DNA of 64,000 nt from JBCBSZ01 sp039818945. GTDB taxonomy: Bacteria > Actinomycetota > Acidimicrobiia > Acidimicrobiales > Poriferisodalaceae. Below, piece after piece: positions 32,449-40,318 of this stretch. Location of the stretch: contig JBCBSZ010000003.1 of the NCBI GenBank assembly GCA_039818945.1, forward strand, positions 62,001 through 126,000, written 5' to 3'. Below the pieces are notes generated by a model. The model ran no database searches. It saw nothing but the letters and a program-made list of their open reading frames with translations, and was not told where the DNA came from. A program made the translations under genes and the position numbers. How positions within the stretch are numbered: position 1 is the stretch's first letter; each line of letters opens with the position of its first letter.

Positions 32449-33927
32449 GTGCACGCACTCGTCGAGGTCCACCCGGGCAGCTACCACGACTCGGTGACGC
32501 TGATGGCCGTCGGGGGCGAGCTCGCGCGGCGCGACGGCGTCGACGCCGCCCTCATGGCCATGGCGACCCAGTTGAACCTCGACCTGCTCGCCGAGCTGGG
32601 CTTCGAGGCACCGGCCGGAGCCGGGCCGGGCGACCTCGTCCTCGCCGTGCGCGCCGCCGACGCACCCACCGCCGACGCCACGGCGGCCGCCGCCCACGCG
32701 TTGCTCGCCGAGCGCGCCACGGCCGGCTCCGGTTCCGGCGACCTGCTCGCAGCCCCCGCTCCCCCGACCGTCGCCGCCGCGACCAAGCGGGGCCGGGCCG
32801 ACGTGGCGCTCGTCTCGACACCGGGCGAGGCCGCCTTCACCGAGGCGATGGACGCGCTGCGCGCCGGGCTGCACGTCGTGGTGTTCTCCGACAACGTGCC
32901 GATCGAGCAGGAGCAGCTCCTCAAGCGGACGGCCGCCGAACGGGGCCTCCTCGTGATGGGTCCGGACTGCGGGACGGTCGTGCTCGGCGGGGTCGGGCTC
33001 GGCTTCGCCAACGTCGTCCGCCCGGGACCCGTGTCGCTGGTCGCCGCCTCCGGCACCGGAGCGCAACAGGTCTCGTGCCTCCTCGCCCATGCCGGCGTGG
33101 GCGTGAACCACGTGCTCGGTGTGGGCGGCCGCGATCTCTCCGACGAGATCGGCGCGGCGACGACCGCGCAGGCGCTGCGGCTCCTCGACGACGATCCGGC
33201 GACGCAGCTCATCGGCCTGGTGGCCAAGTCCGCCTCCTCCGCGGTGCTCGAACGCATCGCCGAGGTCACCGCCGAGCTGACGACGCCGGTGCTCCACGTC
33301 GCCGCCGATCGACCCGGCGACGACCTCACCGTCGGCACCGATCGACTCATCGAGCACCTCGGCACGGCGGTGCCCCGACCCGCGAGTTGGCCGGGGGGTG
33401 CGGGCACGCCCGAGCCGGGCGCGCTCCGGGGCCTGTTCTCCGGCGGGACGCTCTGTCGCGAAGCGCTGACGATCGCCGAGCCCGAGATCGGCACGCTCTC
33501 CACGAACCTGCACGATCCAGGACTCGACCTGACCACCCCCGGCCACCTGCTCGTCGACCTCGGTGCCGACGAGATGACGCGGGGCCGACCTCATCCGATG
33601 ATCGACCAGCTCCTGCGCCTGCGCCGGATCGAGGCCGATGCCGCCGACCCGGCCACCTCGGTGCTCCTGCTCGACGTCGTGCTCGGGCACGGCGCCCACC
33701 CGGACCCGGCCGCCGAGCTCGCCCCGACCATCGGTGAGGCCCGCCGTGCGGCGCTCGCCGACGGCCGCGAGCTCGGGGTCGTGGTCTCGGTGATCGGCAC
33801 ACCGGACGACCCCCAGGGCCTGAGCCGGCAAGCGGAGGCGCTGGCCTCGGTCGGCGCCGACGTCTTCTCGTCCAACGCCGAAGCCGCACGCCACGCGGTC
33901 ACCCTCGCCCTCGGAGCCCACCGATGA
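32449..33927 (+). CDS. FdrA family protein (AllF-like transcarbamylase subunit)
   Basis: A 492-residue protein of the FdrA family, built like the alpha subunit of succinyl-CoA synthetase: an N-terminal nucleotide-binding-like region (DVALVSTPGEAAFTEAMDALRAG), the ligase-type MGPDCGTVVLGGVGLGFAN, and a second domain with VVLGHGAHPDPAAELA. The E. coli homologue is part of the oxamate carbamoyltransferase that turns oxalurate and phosphate into oxamate and carbamoyl phosphate. It overlaps the DUF1116 gene by four bases (ATGA). With DUF2877 and carbamate kinase upstream, a complete set is present. The actual ureido substrate here may differ, given the ring-opening amidohydrolase. Confidence 0.88.
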   Translation: MHALVEVHPGSYHDSVTLMAVGGELARRDGVDAALMAMATQLNLDLLAELGFEAPAGAGPGDLVLAVRAADAPTADATAAAAHALLAERATAGSGSGDLLAAPAPPTVAAATKRGRADVALVSTPGEAAFTEAMDALRAGLHVVVFSDNVPIEQEQLLKRTAAERGLLVMGPDCGTVVLGGVGLGFANVVRPGPVSLVAASGTGAQQVSCLLAHAGVGVNHVLGVGGRDLSDEIGAATTAQALRLLDDDPATQLIGLVAKSASSAVLERIAEVTAELTTPVLHVAADRPGDDLTVGTDRLIEHLGTAVPRPASWPGGAGTPEPGALRGLFSGGTLCREALTIAEPEIGTLSTNLHDPGLDLTTPGHLLVDLGADEMTRGRPHPMIDQLLRLRRIEADAADPATSVLLLDVVLGHGAHPDPAAELAPTIGEARRAALADGRELGVVVSVIGTPDDPQGLSRQAEALASVGADVFSSNAEAARHAVTLALGAHR

Positions 33928-35327
33928 CCGACACCCCTCAGCTGCTCGGCCCGCCGACGGTGCTGACCGTCGGCGCCCGCCTCTTCGACGACGCGCTCCG
34001 TGCGCAGGGGGTCGACACGATCGCCGTCGACTGGCGCCCCGCAGCCGGCGACGTCGAGGACGATCTGGCGACGATCGCCGCCGACCCGCGGGTCGAGGCC
34101 GCCAACGCCGAGGCCGTCCGGCGACTCACGGAGGCCCGCCCGCACGTGGTCGGCATCCGGCGCGCCGGCGACGTGCTCGGCATCGAGGGGCCGCAGTTCC
34201 TCCACGCCGGCCCGCCGATCGACTGGGAGCGGGCCTCGGGCCCGATGCGCGGGGCGATCATCGGCGGCCTGCTGTTCGAGGGGCTCGCCGACACCGCCGA
34301 GCGAGCGGCCGAGCTGGGCGCGTCGGGCGGCGTCGAGCTGGCACCGTGCCACTCGCGTGGAGCCGTCGGGCCGATGGCCGGCGTCGCGACCCCGTCGATG
34401 CCGGTCTTCGAGCTGCACGACGAGGTCAACGCCACGACGGCGTGGTGCTCGCTCAACGAGGGCCTCGGCAAGGTGCTGCGCTACGGCGCGTTCAGCGAGG
34501 AAGTGATCGACCGCCTGCGCTGGATGCGCGACGTGCTCGGTCCCCTCCTGGCGATGACGTTCGAGCGGACCGGGCCCTACGACGTCCGTTCGATGATCGC
34601 CCAGGGCCTGCAGATGGGCGACGAGGGCCACAACCGGAACCGGGCCTCGACGTCGCTGTTCCTGCGCGAGATCGTCGGCGAGCTCATCGAGGTCGAGGCC
34701 CCGGCCTCCGACGTGGCCGACGTCTGCCGCTTCGTGAACGGCAACGACCACTTCGTGCTGAACCTCGTCATGCCGTGTGGCAAGGCCGCAGCCGACGCCG
34801 CCCGGGACATCCCGGGTTCGACGATGGTCGTGGCCATGGCCCGCAACGGCACCGACTTCGGCGTGCAGGTGTCGGGCACCGGCGACCGGTGGTTCACTGC
34901 TCCGGCGGAGACGCCGAAGGGACTGACCTTCCCGGGCTACACCGACGACGACGTGAACCCCGACATCGGCGACTCGACGATCACCGAGACCTACGGGATC
35001 GGCGGCATGGCGATGGCCTGCGCTCCCGCCATCGTGCGCTTCGTCGGCGGCTCGGTCGACGCCGCCTTCTCCACGACCCTGTCGATGTACGACATCACCC
35101 TGACCGAGCATCCCCACCTCCAGATCCCGGCGCTCGACTTCCGCGGCACCCCGACCGGCATCGACGCCACCGCGGCCGTCCGCGCCTCCCGACCGCCCGC
35201 GGTCAACACCGGGATGGCCGGCAAGGAGGCCGGGGTGGGGCAGGTCGGCGCCGGCCTCGTGACGCCACCGATGGACTGCTTCGTCGAGGCCGTGCGAGCC
35301 CTCGCCGCCGCGGTGCCGACCGCCTGA
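33924..35327 (+). CDS. DUF1116 protein (YlbE/AllG-like transcarbamylase subunit)
   Basis: A 467-residue DUF1116 protein. Recognisable conserved stretches are FEGLADTAERAAELGASGGVELAPCHSRGAVGPMAG, NEGLGKVLRYGAF, and VMARNGTDFG-type segments near the middle (AMARNGTDFGVQVSGTG). It is always found with FdrA and is required for oxamate carbamoyltransferase in E. coli. Here it is the distal gene of the cluster, translationally coupled to FdrA. Its TGA directly abuts the stop of the convergent DUF3048 gene, forming TGATCA. No signal peptide; cytoplasmic complex expected. Family call is firm, substrate inferred from context. Confidence 0.88.
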   Translation: MTDTPQLLGPPTVLTVGARLFDDALRAQGVDTIAVDWRPAAGDVEDDLATIAADPRVEAANAEAVRRLTEARPHVVGIRRAGDVLGIEGPQFLHAGPPIDWERASGPMRGAIIGGLLFEGLADTAERAAELGASGGVELAPCHSRGAVGPMAGVATPSMPVFELHDEVNATTAWCSLNEGLGKVLRYGAFSEEVIDRLRWMRDVLGPLLAMTFERTGPYDVRSMIAQGLQMGDEGHNRNRASTSLFLREIVGELIEVEAPASDVADVCRFVNGNDHFVLNLVMPCGKAAADAARDIPGSTMVVAMARNGTDFGVQVSGTGDRWFTAPAETPKGLTFPGYTDDDVNPDIGDSTITETYGIGGMAMACAPAIVRFVGGSVDAAFSTTLSMYDITLTEHPHLQIPALDFRGTPTGIDATAAVRASRPPAVNTGMAGKEAGVGQVGAGLVTPPMDCFVEAVRALAAAVPTA

Positions 35328-36578
35328 TCACCCTTCGACGAGCACCACCCAGGTTCGGCCCGGCGTCAGACCGACGTGGCGGCCCTCCGCATCGGTGAAG
35401 GTCGTGACCGACCCCAGCGTCGACCGCGTCCAGGTCGCCTCGACGGCGCGGCCGGCGGTGAGGATCGTCGCCGAGCCGGTGCCGACCAGCTCGGCCTCGG
35501 GCACCGACGAACCCGCGGCGTCCTCCAGCCCGGACGGGAGGTAGCGCACGCGCTGGAGGACGACGTTGTCGGTGGTGATGACCGGCCCGACGGTCGTCGA
35601 GTGCGGGATCGAGCCCGTCCAGCGCTCCCACTGCACACCGTTCCAGCGCCACGACACCGTGCTGTTGCCCAGTCGGACGTCGACGGTCGGCCGCTCGGTG
35701 CCGCCGACCGCCTCGTCGCCGCTCCGGAACACGAAGTGCGGCGGTGGCGGTGCGCCGACGGTGCCCTCGCGCAATGCCGTCGTGTCGGTCATCAGGTTGT
35801 GGGGAGCCCCGCGGGTGCCGTCCCGCCAGTACTGGGCGTGGGCGGTCCCGCGATCGATGACGGGCTGGCGGCGGAGCAGCTCGGCGAAGACCGCGTTGGC
35901 ACCGGACCAGGACAACATCGGCTCACCGAGCGGGCTGAGCAGGCCGATGTCGGTCGAGCGGAACGATCGCACCGGACCGACCGGGGCGTCGGCGGAGTGC
36001 AAGACGGCGGCGAATCGGGTCGTGCCCCCCTCGACGAGCTGCTCGTAGACCAGATCGGCTTCGACCAACCCGGCCTGCGGGCGGGCTCGGGGCGAGTTGT
36101 CGATCTTGACGAGGATCGCGGGCCGGTCGAGCAGCGACGGGTCGACGGGGAGTCCGGTGAGGGGCGCCACCCCGTCCGCGAGGGCCGCGGGCGGGTCCGC
36201 GGCCGGCTCGACGACGATCTCGTCGGGCGCGAGCCGTCCGAGCTGACCGCGGTAGAGGATCTCGACCAGCTCCGGCGCGCTGAGGGCCGGAGCCGAGCGC
36301 GGCACCGGGACGAGGACCGGACCGGCCAGCGCGGTGGTCGTCGGGCCCGACGACGTCGCTGGTGCGAGTGGCGCGGTGCTCGGTGGCGGTTCGGACGCAC
36401 CGAGGAGGGTCGCCCGTTGCGACGCCTCCAGGACCGGCACGGTCGCCTCGGGTCCGGGACGATCGGCGAGCGACGGGGTCGTCGGTCCCGTGCCACCGCC
36501 GACCGGAGCGAGCAGCAGCACCACGACGGCGACGGCACCGAGGCCGACGATCGTCCAGGCGACGCGCACGCCCGCCAC
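35328..36578 (-). CDS. DUF3048-domain secreted/membrane-anchored protein (YerB-like)
   Basis: A 416-residue exported protein. The N-terminus has a signal-anchor (VRVAWTIVGLGAVAVVVLLLAPV) without a lipobox cysteine, followed by a Ser/Thr/Pro-rich spacer to about residue 90. The DUF3048 domain then begins LTGLPVDPSLLDRPAILVKIDNSPRARPQAG and contains VEGGTTRFAAVLHS and PVGPVRSFRSTD; a second smaller beta-domain with TTVGPVITTDNVVLQ ends the protein. Homologues such as YerB are cell-surface proteins of unknown function. Its TGA abuts the stop of the convergent DUF1116 gene. There are no operon partners on this strand. Confidence 0.85.
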   Translation of the reverse strand: MAGVRVAWTIVGLGAVAVVVLLLAPVGGGTGPTTPSLADRPGPEATVPVLEASQRATLLGASEPPPSTAPLAPATSSGPTTTALAGPVLVPVPRSAPALSAPELVEILYRGQLGRLAPDEIVVEPAADPPAALADGVAPLTGLPVDPSLLDRPAILVKIDNSPRARPQAGLVEADLVYEQLVEGGTTRFAAVLHSADAPVGPVRSFRSTDIGLLSPLGEPMLSWSGANAVFAELLRRQPVIDRGTAHAQYWRDGTRGAPHNLMTDTTALREGTVGAPPPPHFVFRSGDEAVGGTERPTVDVRLGNSTVSWRWNGVQWERWTGSIPHSTTVGPVITTDNVVLQRVRYLPSGLEDAAGSSVPEAELVGTGSATILTAGRAVEATWTRSTLGSVTTFTDAEGRHVGLTPGRTWVVLVEG

Positions 36579-36613
36579 CGTACGGGGCGGCGACCGAGCG
36601 CTGGCCGCGACCC

Positions 36614-37273
36614 TCAGCCGTCGAGGACGTCGATGCCCGGGGGCTCGACGGGCGGCGGCACCTCGATGAGGTCGAGCTCCGGCACGAAGGGCTCGAGCGT
36701 CGGATCGAGCGACGCGGCGTCGCCCTCGTCGTCGGGTCCGTGCTCCGGCGGGTCGGTCCAGGAGGGCACCGTGTCCTCGGCGAGGGTCGGGCGCTCCGGC
36801 TCCAGGTCGATCACCGCCGACGTGGCGGCCTCGACGACCGGCGGCTCGGCCGGAGCGGGCGACGGTTCGACGTGCTCCTCGACGTCCACCTGCACCTGCT
36901 CACCGGTCGAGTTGCCGTCGCCGAAGCCGATGCTGCTGTCCGGGTCGATCTCGATCACGTTGTCGTCGACGTGCTGCTCGTCGGCCGGCACCGGTTCGTC
37001 GTCGTCCACCACGGGCTCCTGGTCGACCACCTGGTCGCCCGACCCCACCGAGACGGCCGGCTCGGACTCCCCGTCGTTCGTCTGATCACCCGACCCCACC
37101 GTGACCACCGGCTCCGGCTCGGGTTCCGGCTCCGGCTTCGGCTCGGGCTCCGGCTCCGACCGCGCCTTCGCCTGCTCCTTCACCGGCTCGGGCTCTCGCT
37201 TCGCCTGCTCCACCTTGGCCGGCCCGGCCTCGGCCGGCTCCGCCGACCGCCGGAAGAAGTTCCTGAACCGCAT
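36614..37273 (-). CDS. Acidic Pro/Glu-rich repeat protein, LuxR-regulon member
   Basis: A 219-residue low-complexity protein. A basic/aromatic start (MRFRNFFRR) leads to alternating Pro-Glu/Lys repeats (EPEPEPKPEPEP, residues ~40-55), a twice-repeated VGSGDQ unit, and a long Asp/Glu/Pro-rich tail. There is no signal peptide, membrane segment or known fold, and it is probably disordered. The ATG is preceded by AGGAGG. Its promoter has the same palindrome, spacing and TAGCGT -10 as the promoter of the large Asp-rich gene at 40319, with the regulator gene between them. I infer a shared structural or storage/adhesion role; no function can be claimed. Confidence 0.7.
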   Translation of the reverse strand: MRFRNFFRRSAEPAEAGPAKVEQAKREPEPVKEQAKARSEPEPEPKPEPEPEPEPVVTVGSGDQTNDGESEPAVSVGSGDQVVDQEPVVDDDEPVPADEQHVDDNVIEIDPDSSIGFGDGNSTGEQVQVDVEEHVEPSPAPAEPPVVEAATSAVIDLEPERPTLAEDTVPSWTDPPEHGPDDEGDAASLDPTLEPFVPELDLIEVPPPVEPPGIDVLDG

Positions 37274-37302
37274 CGCCGTCCTCCTCAGCTCGTCGCGTCC
37301 GG

Positions 37303-37308
37303 ACGCTA
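37303..37308 (-). promoter_or_regulatory. -10 box TAGCGT of the acidic-protein gene
   Basis: TAGCGT on the minus strand, identical to the -10 at 40283. Its first base lies 30.5 bases from the palindrome centre at 37338.5. ATGACC (37331-37326) sits 17 bp upstream as the -35. Leader about 23 nt with AGGAGG. Confidence 0.65.
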
Positions 37309-37330
37309 CGGACGGGAGCCGGAGCGGTCA

Positions 37331-37346
37331 TCGGTAGGCCTACTGA
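37331..37346. promoter_or_regulatory. LuxR-type operator palindrome, copy 1
   Basis: TCGGTAGGCCTACTGA, dyad with core GTAGGCCTAC and one mismatched outer pair. It abuts the -35 of the acidic-protein gene, placing its centre near -42 relative to the predicted start, which is the class II activator position. The regulator gene's own stop codon (TAG, 37342-37340) lies inside it. TAGGCCTA occurs only twice in what I scanned of this window. Confidence 0.7.
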
Positions 37347-40210
37347 TCCTCGGCGGCCCGGGCCCGTCGCTCGATGGCCTGCGTCGCCAGCTGGACCCGT
37401 GAGGAGATCCCGAGCTTCGTGTAGACGTGATGGAGGTGGGACTCGACGGTGCGCCGCGAGACGCACAGCTGGTCGGCGATGTCCGCGTTGCGGAGCCCGT
37501 CGGCCACACCGTCCACCACCCGCCGTTCCGAGGCGGTGAGGCTCTCCCACCCGTGGGTGGCCCGCTCGCGCGGTCGATGGCGGCGAGGCCGGAGGCCGAG
37601 CCGGCGCAGTCGCTCCTGGAGGCGATCGAGATCGTGGCGGGCGCCGAGCTCCTCGTAGAGCTTGGTGGCCCGCTCCGCCGCCTCCCGCACCTCGGCCTCG
37701 TCGCCCCCGGCGGTGGCCGTCACGGTGGCCACGGTCGCCCACGCATCGGCCGACTCGGGCCGACGACGGACCGCGGACAGCAGGTCGGCCGCCTCGCGGG
37801 CGGCGGTGGGGTCCAGATCGAGGACGGCACGTGCGGACGCCGCAGCGGCGCGCTCGCCGGGGCTCGCCTGCTCGCCGTCGGCCAGGTCGACCAGCACCCG
37901 CCGGATCGCCGCTGCGTCCTCTGCCCGACCGGCGTCCTCGGCCAGCGCCGCGATCGGCGGCCCGACGGAGCGCAGGCGGGCCCGCACCCCCAGCGCCTCG
38001 ACGGCGCGGAACAGCCCCAGCCCGGCACTCAGACCGTCGTCCACCTCACCTCGGGCGCACTGGGTCAGCGCGTGCTCGAGGAACACCAGGTCCGACCCCT
38101 GGACCGACCCGGCACCGACCGCGTCGAGGCCCCGCTCGACGTGCCCGGCTGCCGCCTCGAGATCGTTCCGGCGCCGGGCGACGTGCGCGAGACAGGCGTG
38201 GGCGTAGGCGTCGACGATCCGCACGGCCGTCTCGGCCGAGTACGCCAGCACGGCCTCGGCCTCGGCGATCGCATCGTCCCACTCGCCAGCGAGCAGGAGC
38301 TCGGTCGCCTTGGCGCTCTCGAGGATCGGGAGGTCCCAGGACATGGTGATCGAGCGCCCGACGGCGATCCCTCGGTCGAGCGCGGCCATCGCCGTCTCGT
38401 GATCGTCGGCGAACGACGACACCTGGCCGAGGAAGAACAGCGGGATGTCCCGGTGGCCGAGGGCGTCGGCGCTCCCGTCCGCGAGCACGACCGCCTCGTC
38501 GGCCAGGCGCCGGGCATCGCGGTGGTCGCCGCGCAGCGCGGCGACCAGGCTCCGCACCGATCGGCCCTCGCAGGCACCACGCAGCTCCCCGCGGGCCTCG
38601 GCCTCCCTCACCGCCCGAGCCGCCGCATCGTCGGCGGGGCGGAGTCGACCGCTCAACACGTGGGTGAGCGCCAGGTCGGCACGACGCAGCGCGCTGGTCC
38701 GGCTCGCGCCGCGATCGGCGACCATCGAGAACAGCTCGGCGGCCTCGTCGAGTCGACCGTGCAGGAAGAGCGCCTCGCTGAAGGTCTCCTCCAACTCGAC
38801 CCGGGTGTCGTCGGGGAGGTCGGAGGCGAGGACCCGCTCGAAGACCGGCCGGGCGGCGTCGATGTCGCCGGCCCAGACGTGGGCCCGCGCGATCTGACCG
38901 TCGATGGCCGTCAGCCGGGGATCCCCGCCGTCGAGGGCGCCGCGACAACGGGTCAGCGAGGCCAGCGCCCGGCGTGGCTCGACGATGGCCATCCGCCGGC
39001 CCGCCTCGTACAGCGCCTCGACCATCGCGTCGTCGATGCCCGCGTCGGTCATGACGAGGTGGTTGGCGATCGCCGGGGCCGCGGCCCGACGGTCGGTGAG
39101 GACGGCCGCCGCCTCGGCGTGCAGGCCTCGCCGAACCCCGAGCGGGACGTCGAGGTACAGCGCCTCGCGGACCAGGTCGTGCCGGAACCGCAGGTGCTCG
39201 TCGCGCTCGACGAGCCAGCCCTGATCGACGGCCGGCCGGATCGTCGACCAGACCGCGCGCATCGGCTGATCGACGAGCGCGGCGAGGTCGCGGGGTGCGA
39301 ACTCGGTGCCGAGCACGGCGGCGAGCGTCAGCAGCTCCCACGCCTCCTCGCCCAGGGTGCGGACGCGGTCGAGCACCAGCCGCTCGAAGGTGACCGGCCG
39401 CCCGTCGGCGCGCAGCTCGGCCGCACCGTTCGCGACGTCGATCGAGCCGTCGGCCACGCCGGCCTCGACGAGCTCGCTGACGAACAGCGGGCTGCCGTCG
39501 GACGTCGCGATCACCGACCGCAACCGACTGCCCAACCGGGCGCCACCCAGGAGCGACCTCGCCATCTGTGCCGCGCCGCGCTGGTCGAGGGCGCCGAGGT
39601 CGATGCGAGCGAAGTCCGGACCGGACCGTTGGAGCAGGTCGACGAGCTCGCGGTGCTCCGCTCCGGGTTCGATGGGTCGGAGCGCGCCGACCACGAGGAT
39701 GGGGAGTTGGTCGGCCCGGTTCGCGAGCGCACCCAGGGCCCGGATCGTCGCCCGATCGGCCCAGTGCAGGTCGTCCACGACGACCGCCACCGCCGTGTCG
39801 GCAGCGGTCCGCTCCACCTCCTCCACGAGCCGGTCGAGGACCGGGATGAACCGGGCGGGCGAGTAGACGTTGAGGCTGCGGTCGTCGTCGACCAGGAAGT
39901 CGTCCATCTCCGCGGCGATCTGCGCGTGGTCGACACCGGGGAGGACCGACAGCGCGTCGAGCACCGGTTGCAGCGGCCGGTCGAGGTCGCCGTCGCGGCA
40001 CGAGCCCCGGCCGACCAGCACCCCTCGCTCGTCGGCCAGGCGGACGCACTCGTCCAGCAACCGGGTCTTGCCGACCCCGGCGAGCCCGCTGACGACGACC
40101 ATCCGCCCCTCGCCCGCGGCGACCTCGCCCACCGCTCGGTCGAGGACCTCGAGCTCGGCGGTGCGCCCCACCAGGGGCGTGGAGAGCGCGCCGGCGCCGT
40201 CGAGGGCCAC
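37340..40210 (-). CDS. Large LuxR-type ATPase regulator (MalT/LAL-like)
   Basis: A 956-residue regulator. An N-terminal STAND/AAA-type ATPase domain has Walker A GLAGVGKTRLLDE (about residue 42) and Walker B VAVVVDDLHWAD; a long helical TPR-like middle (~350-870) follows, then a C-terminal LuxR helix-turn-helix (LTASERRVVDGVADGLRNADIADQLCVSRRTVESHLHHVYTKLG). Members integrate a ligand with ATP binding and activate promoters from class II sites. The GTG start at 40210 lies 6 nt after a TACGGT -10, so the mRNA is leaderless. Palindromes upstream (40246-40259) and at its 3' end (37331-37346) flank the gene, indicating autoregulation and control of both neighbouring acidic-protein genes. Confidence 0.92.
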   Translation of the reverse strand: MALDGAGALSTPLVGRTAELEVLDRAVGEVAAGEGRMVVVSGLAGVGKTRLLDECVRLADERGVLVGRGSCRDGDLDRPLQPVLDALSVLPGVDHAQIAAEMDDFLVDDDRSLNVYSPARFIPVLDRLVEEVERTAADTAVAVVVDDLHWADRATIRALGALANRADQLPILVVGALRPIEPGAEHRELVDLLQRSGPDFARIDLGALDQRGAAQMARSLLGGARLGSRLRSVIATSDGSPLFVSELVEAGVADGSIDVANGAAELRADGRPVTFERLVLDRVRTLGEEAWELLTLAAVLGTEFAPRDLAALVDQPMRAVWSTIRPAVDQGWLVERDEHLRFRHDLVREALYLDVPLGVRRGLHAEAAAVLTDRRAAAPAIANHLVMTDAGIDDAMVEALYEAGRRMAIVEPRRALASLTRCRGALDGGDPRLTAIDGQIARAHVWAGDIDAARPVFERVLASDLPDDTRVELEETFSEALFLHGRLDEAAELFSMVADRGASRTSALRRADLALTHVLSGRLRPADDAAARAVREAEARGELRGACEGRSVRSLVAALRGDHRDARRLADEAVVLADGSADALGHRDIPLFFLGQVSSFADDHETAMAALDRGIAVGRSITMSWDLPILESAKATELLLAGEWDDAIAEAEAVLAYSAETAVRIVDAYAHACLAHVARRRNDLEAAAGHVERGLDAVGAGSVQGSDLVFLEHALTQCARGEVDDGLSAGLGLFRAVEALGVRARLRSVGPPIAALAEDAGRAEDAAAIRRVLVDLADGEQASPGERAAAASARAVLDLDPTAAREAADLLSAVRRRPESADAWATVATVTATAGGDEAEVREAAERATKLYEELGARHDLDRLQERLRRLGLRPRRHRPRERATHGWESLTASERRVVDGVADGLRNADIADQLCVSRRTVESHLHHVYTKLGISSRVQLATQAIERRARAAEDQ

Positions 40211-40216
40211 GTCAGC

Positions 40217-40222
40217 ACCGTA
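40217..40222 (-). promoter_or_regulatory. -10 box TACGGT of the regulator gene (leaderless)
   Basis: TACGGT on the minus strand ends 6 nt before the GTG at 40210. Its first base lies 30.5 bases from the centre of the palindrome at 40252.5, mirroring the plus-strand promoter exactly. Confidence 0.62.
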
Positions 40223-40245
40223 GGCCGCCCGTCCGGCGAAGAAAC

Positions 40246-40259
40246 CAGTAGGCCTACTG
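40246..40259. promoter_or_regulatory. LuxR-type operator palindrome, copy 2 (bidirectional)
   Basis: CAGTAGGCCTACTG is a perfect 14-bp palindrome centred at 40252.5 between the divergent regulator and Asp-rich protein genes. -10 boxes lie 30.5 bases away on both sides, so one site can serve both promoters in the class II position. Confidence 0.75.
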
Positions 40260-40282
40260 ATTCGCCGCGAGGTGCGCCTCCC

Positions 40283-40288
40283 TAGCGT
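40283..40288 (+). promoter_or_regulatory. -10 box TAGCGT of the Asp-rich protein gene
   Basis: TAGCGT, identical to the -10 box at 37308-37303 and at the same 30.5-base distance from the palindrome centre. The predicted leader is about 24 nt and includes GGGGAG before the ATG at 40319. Confidence 0.65.
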
Positions 40289-40318
40289 GCCCTCCGCAGT
40301 CGGTCAGGGGAGCGGACG

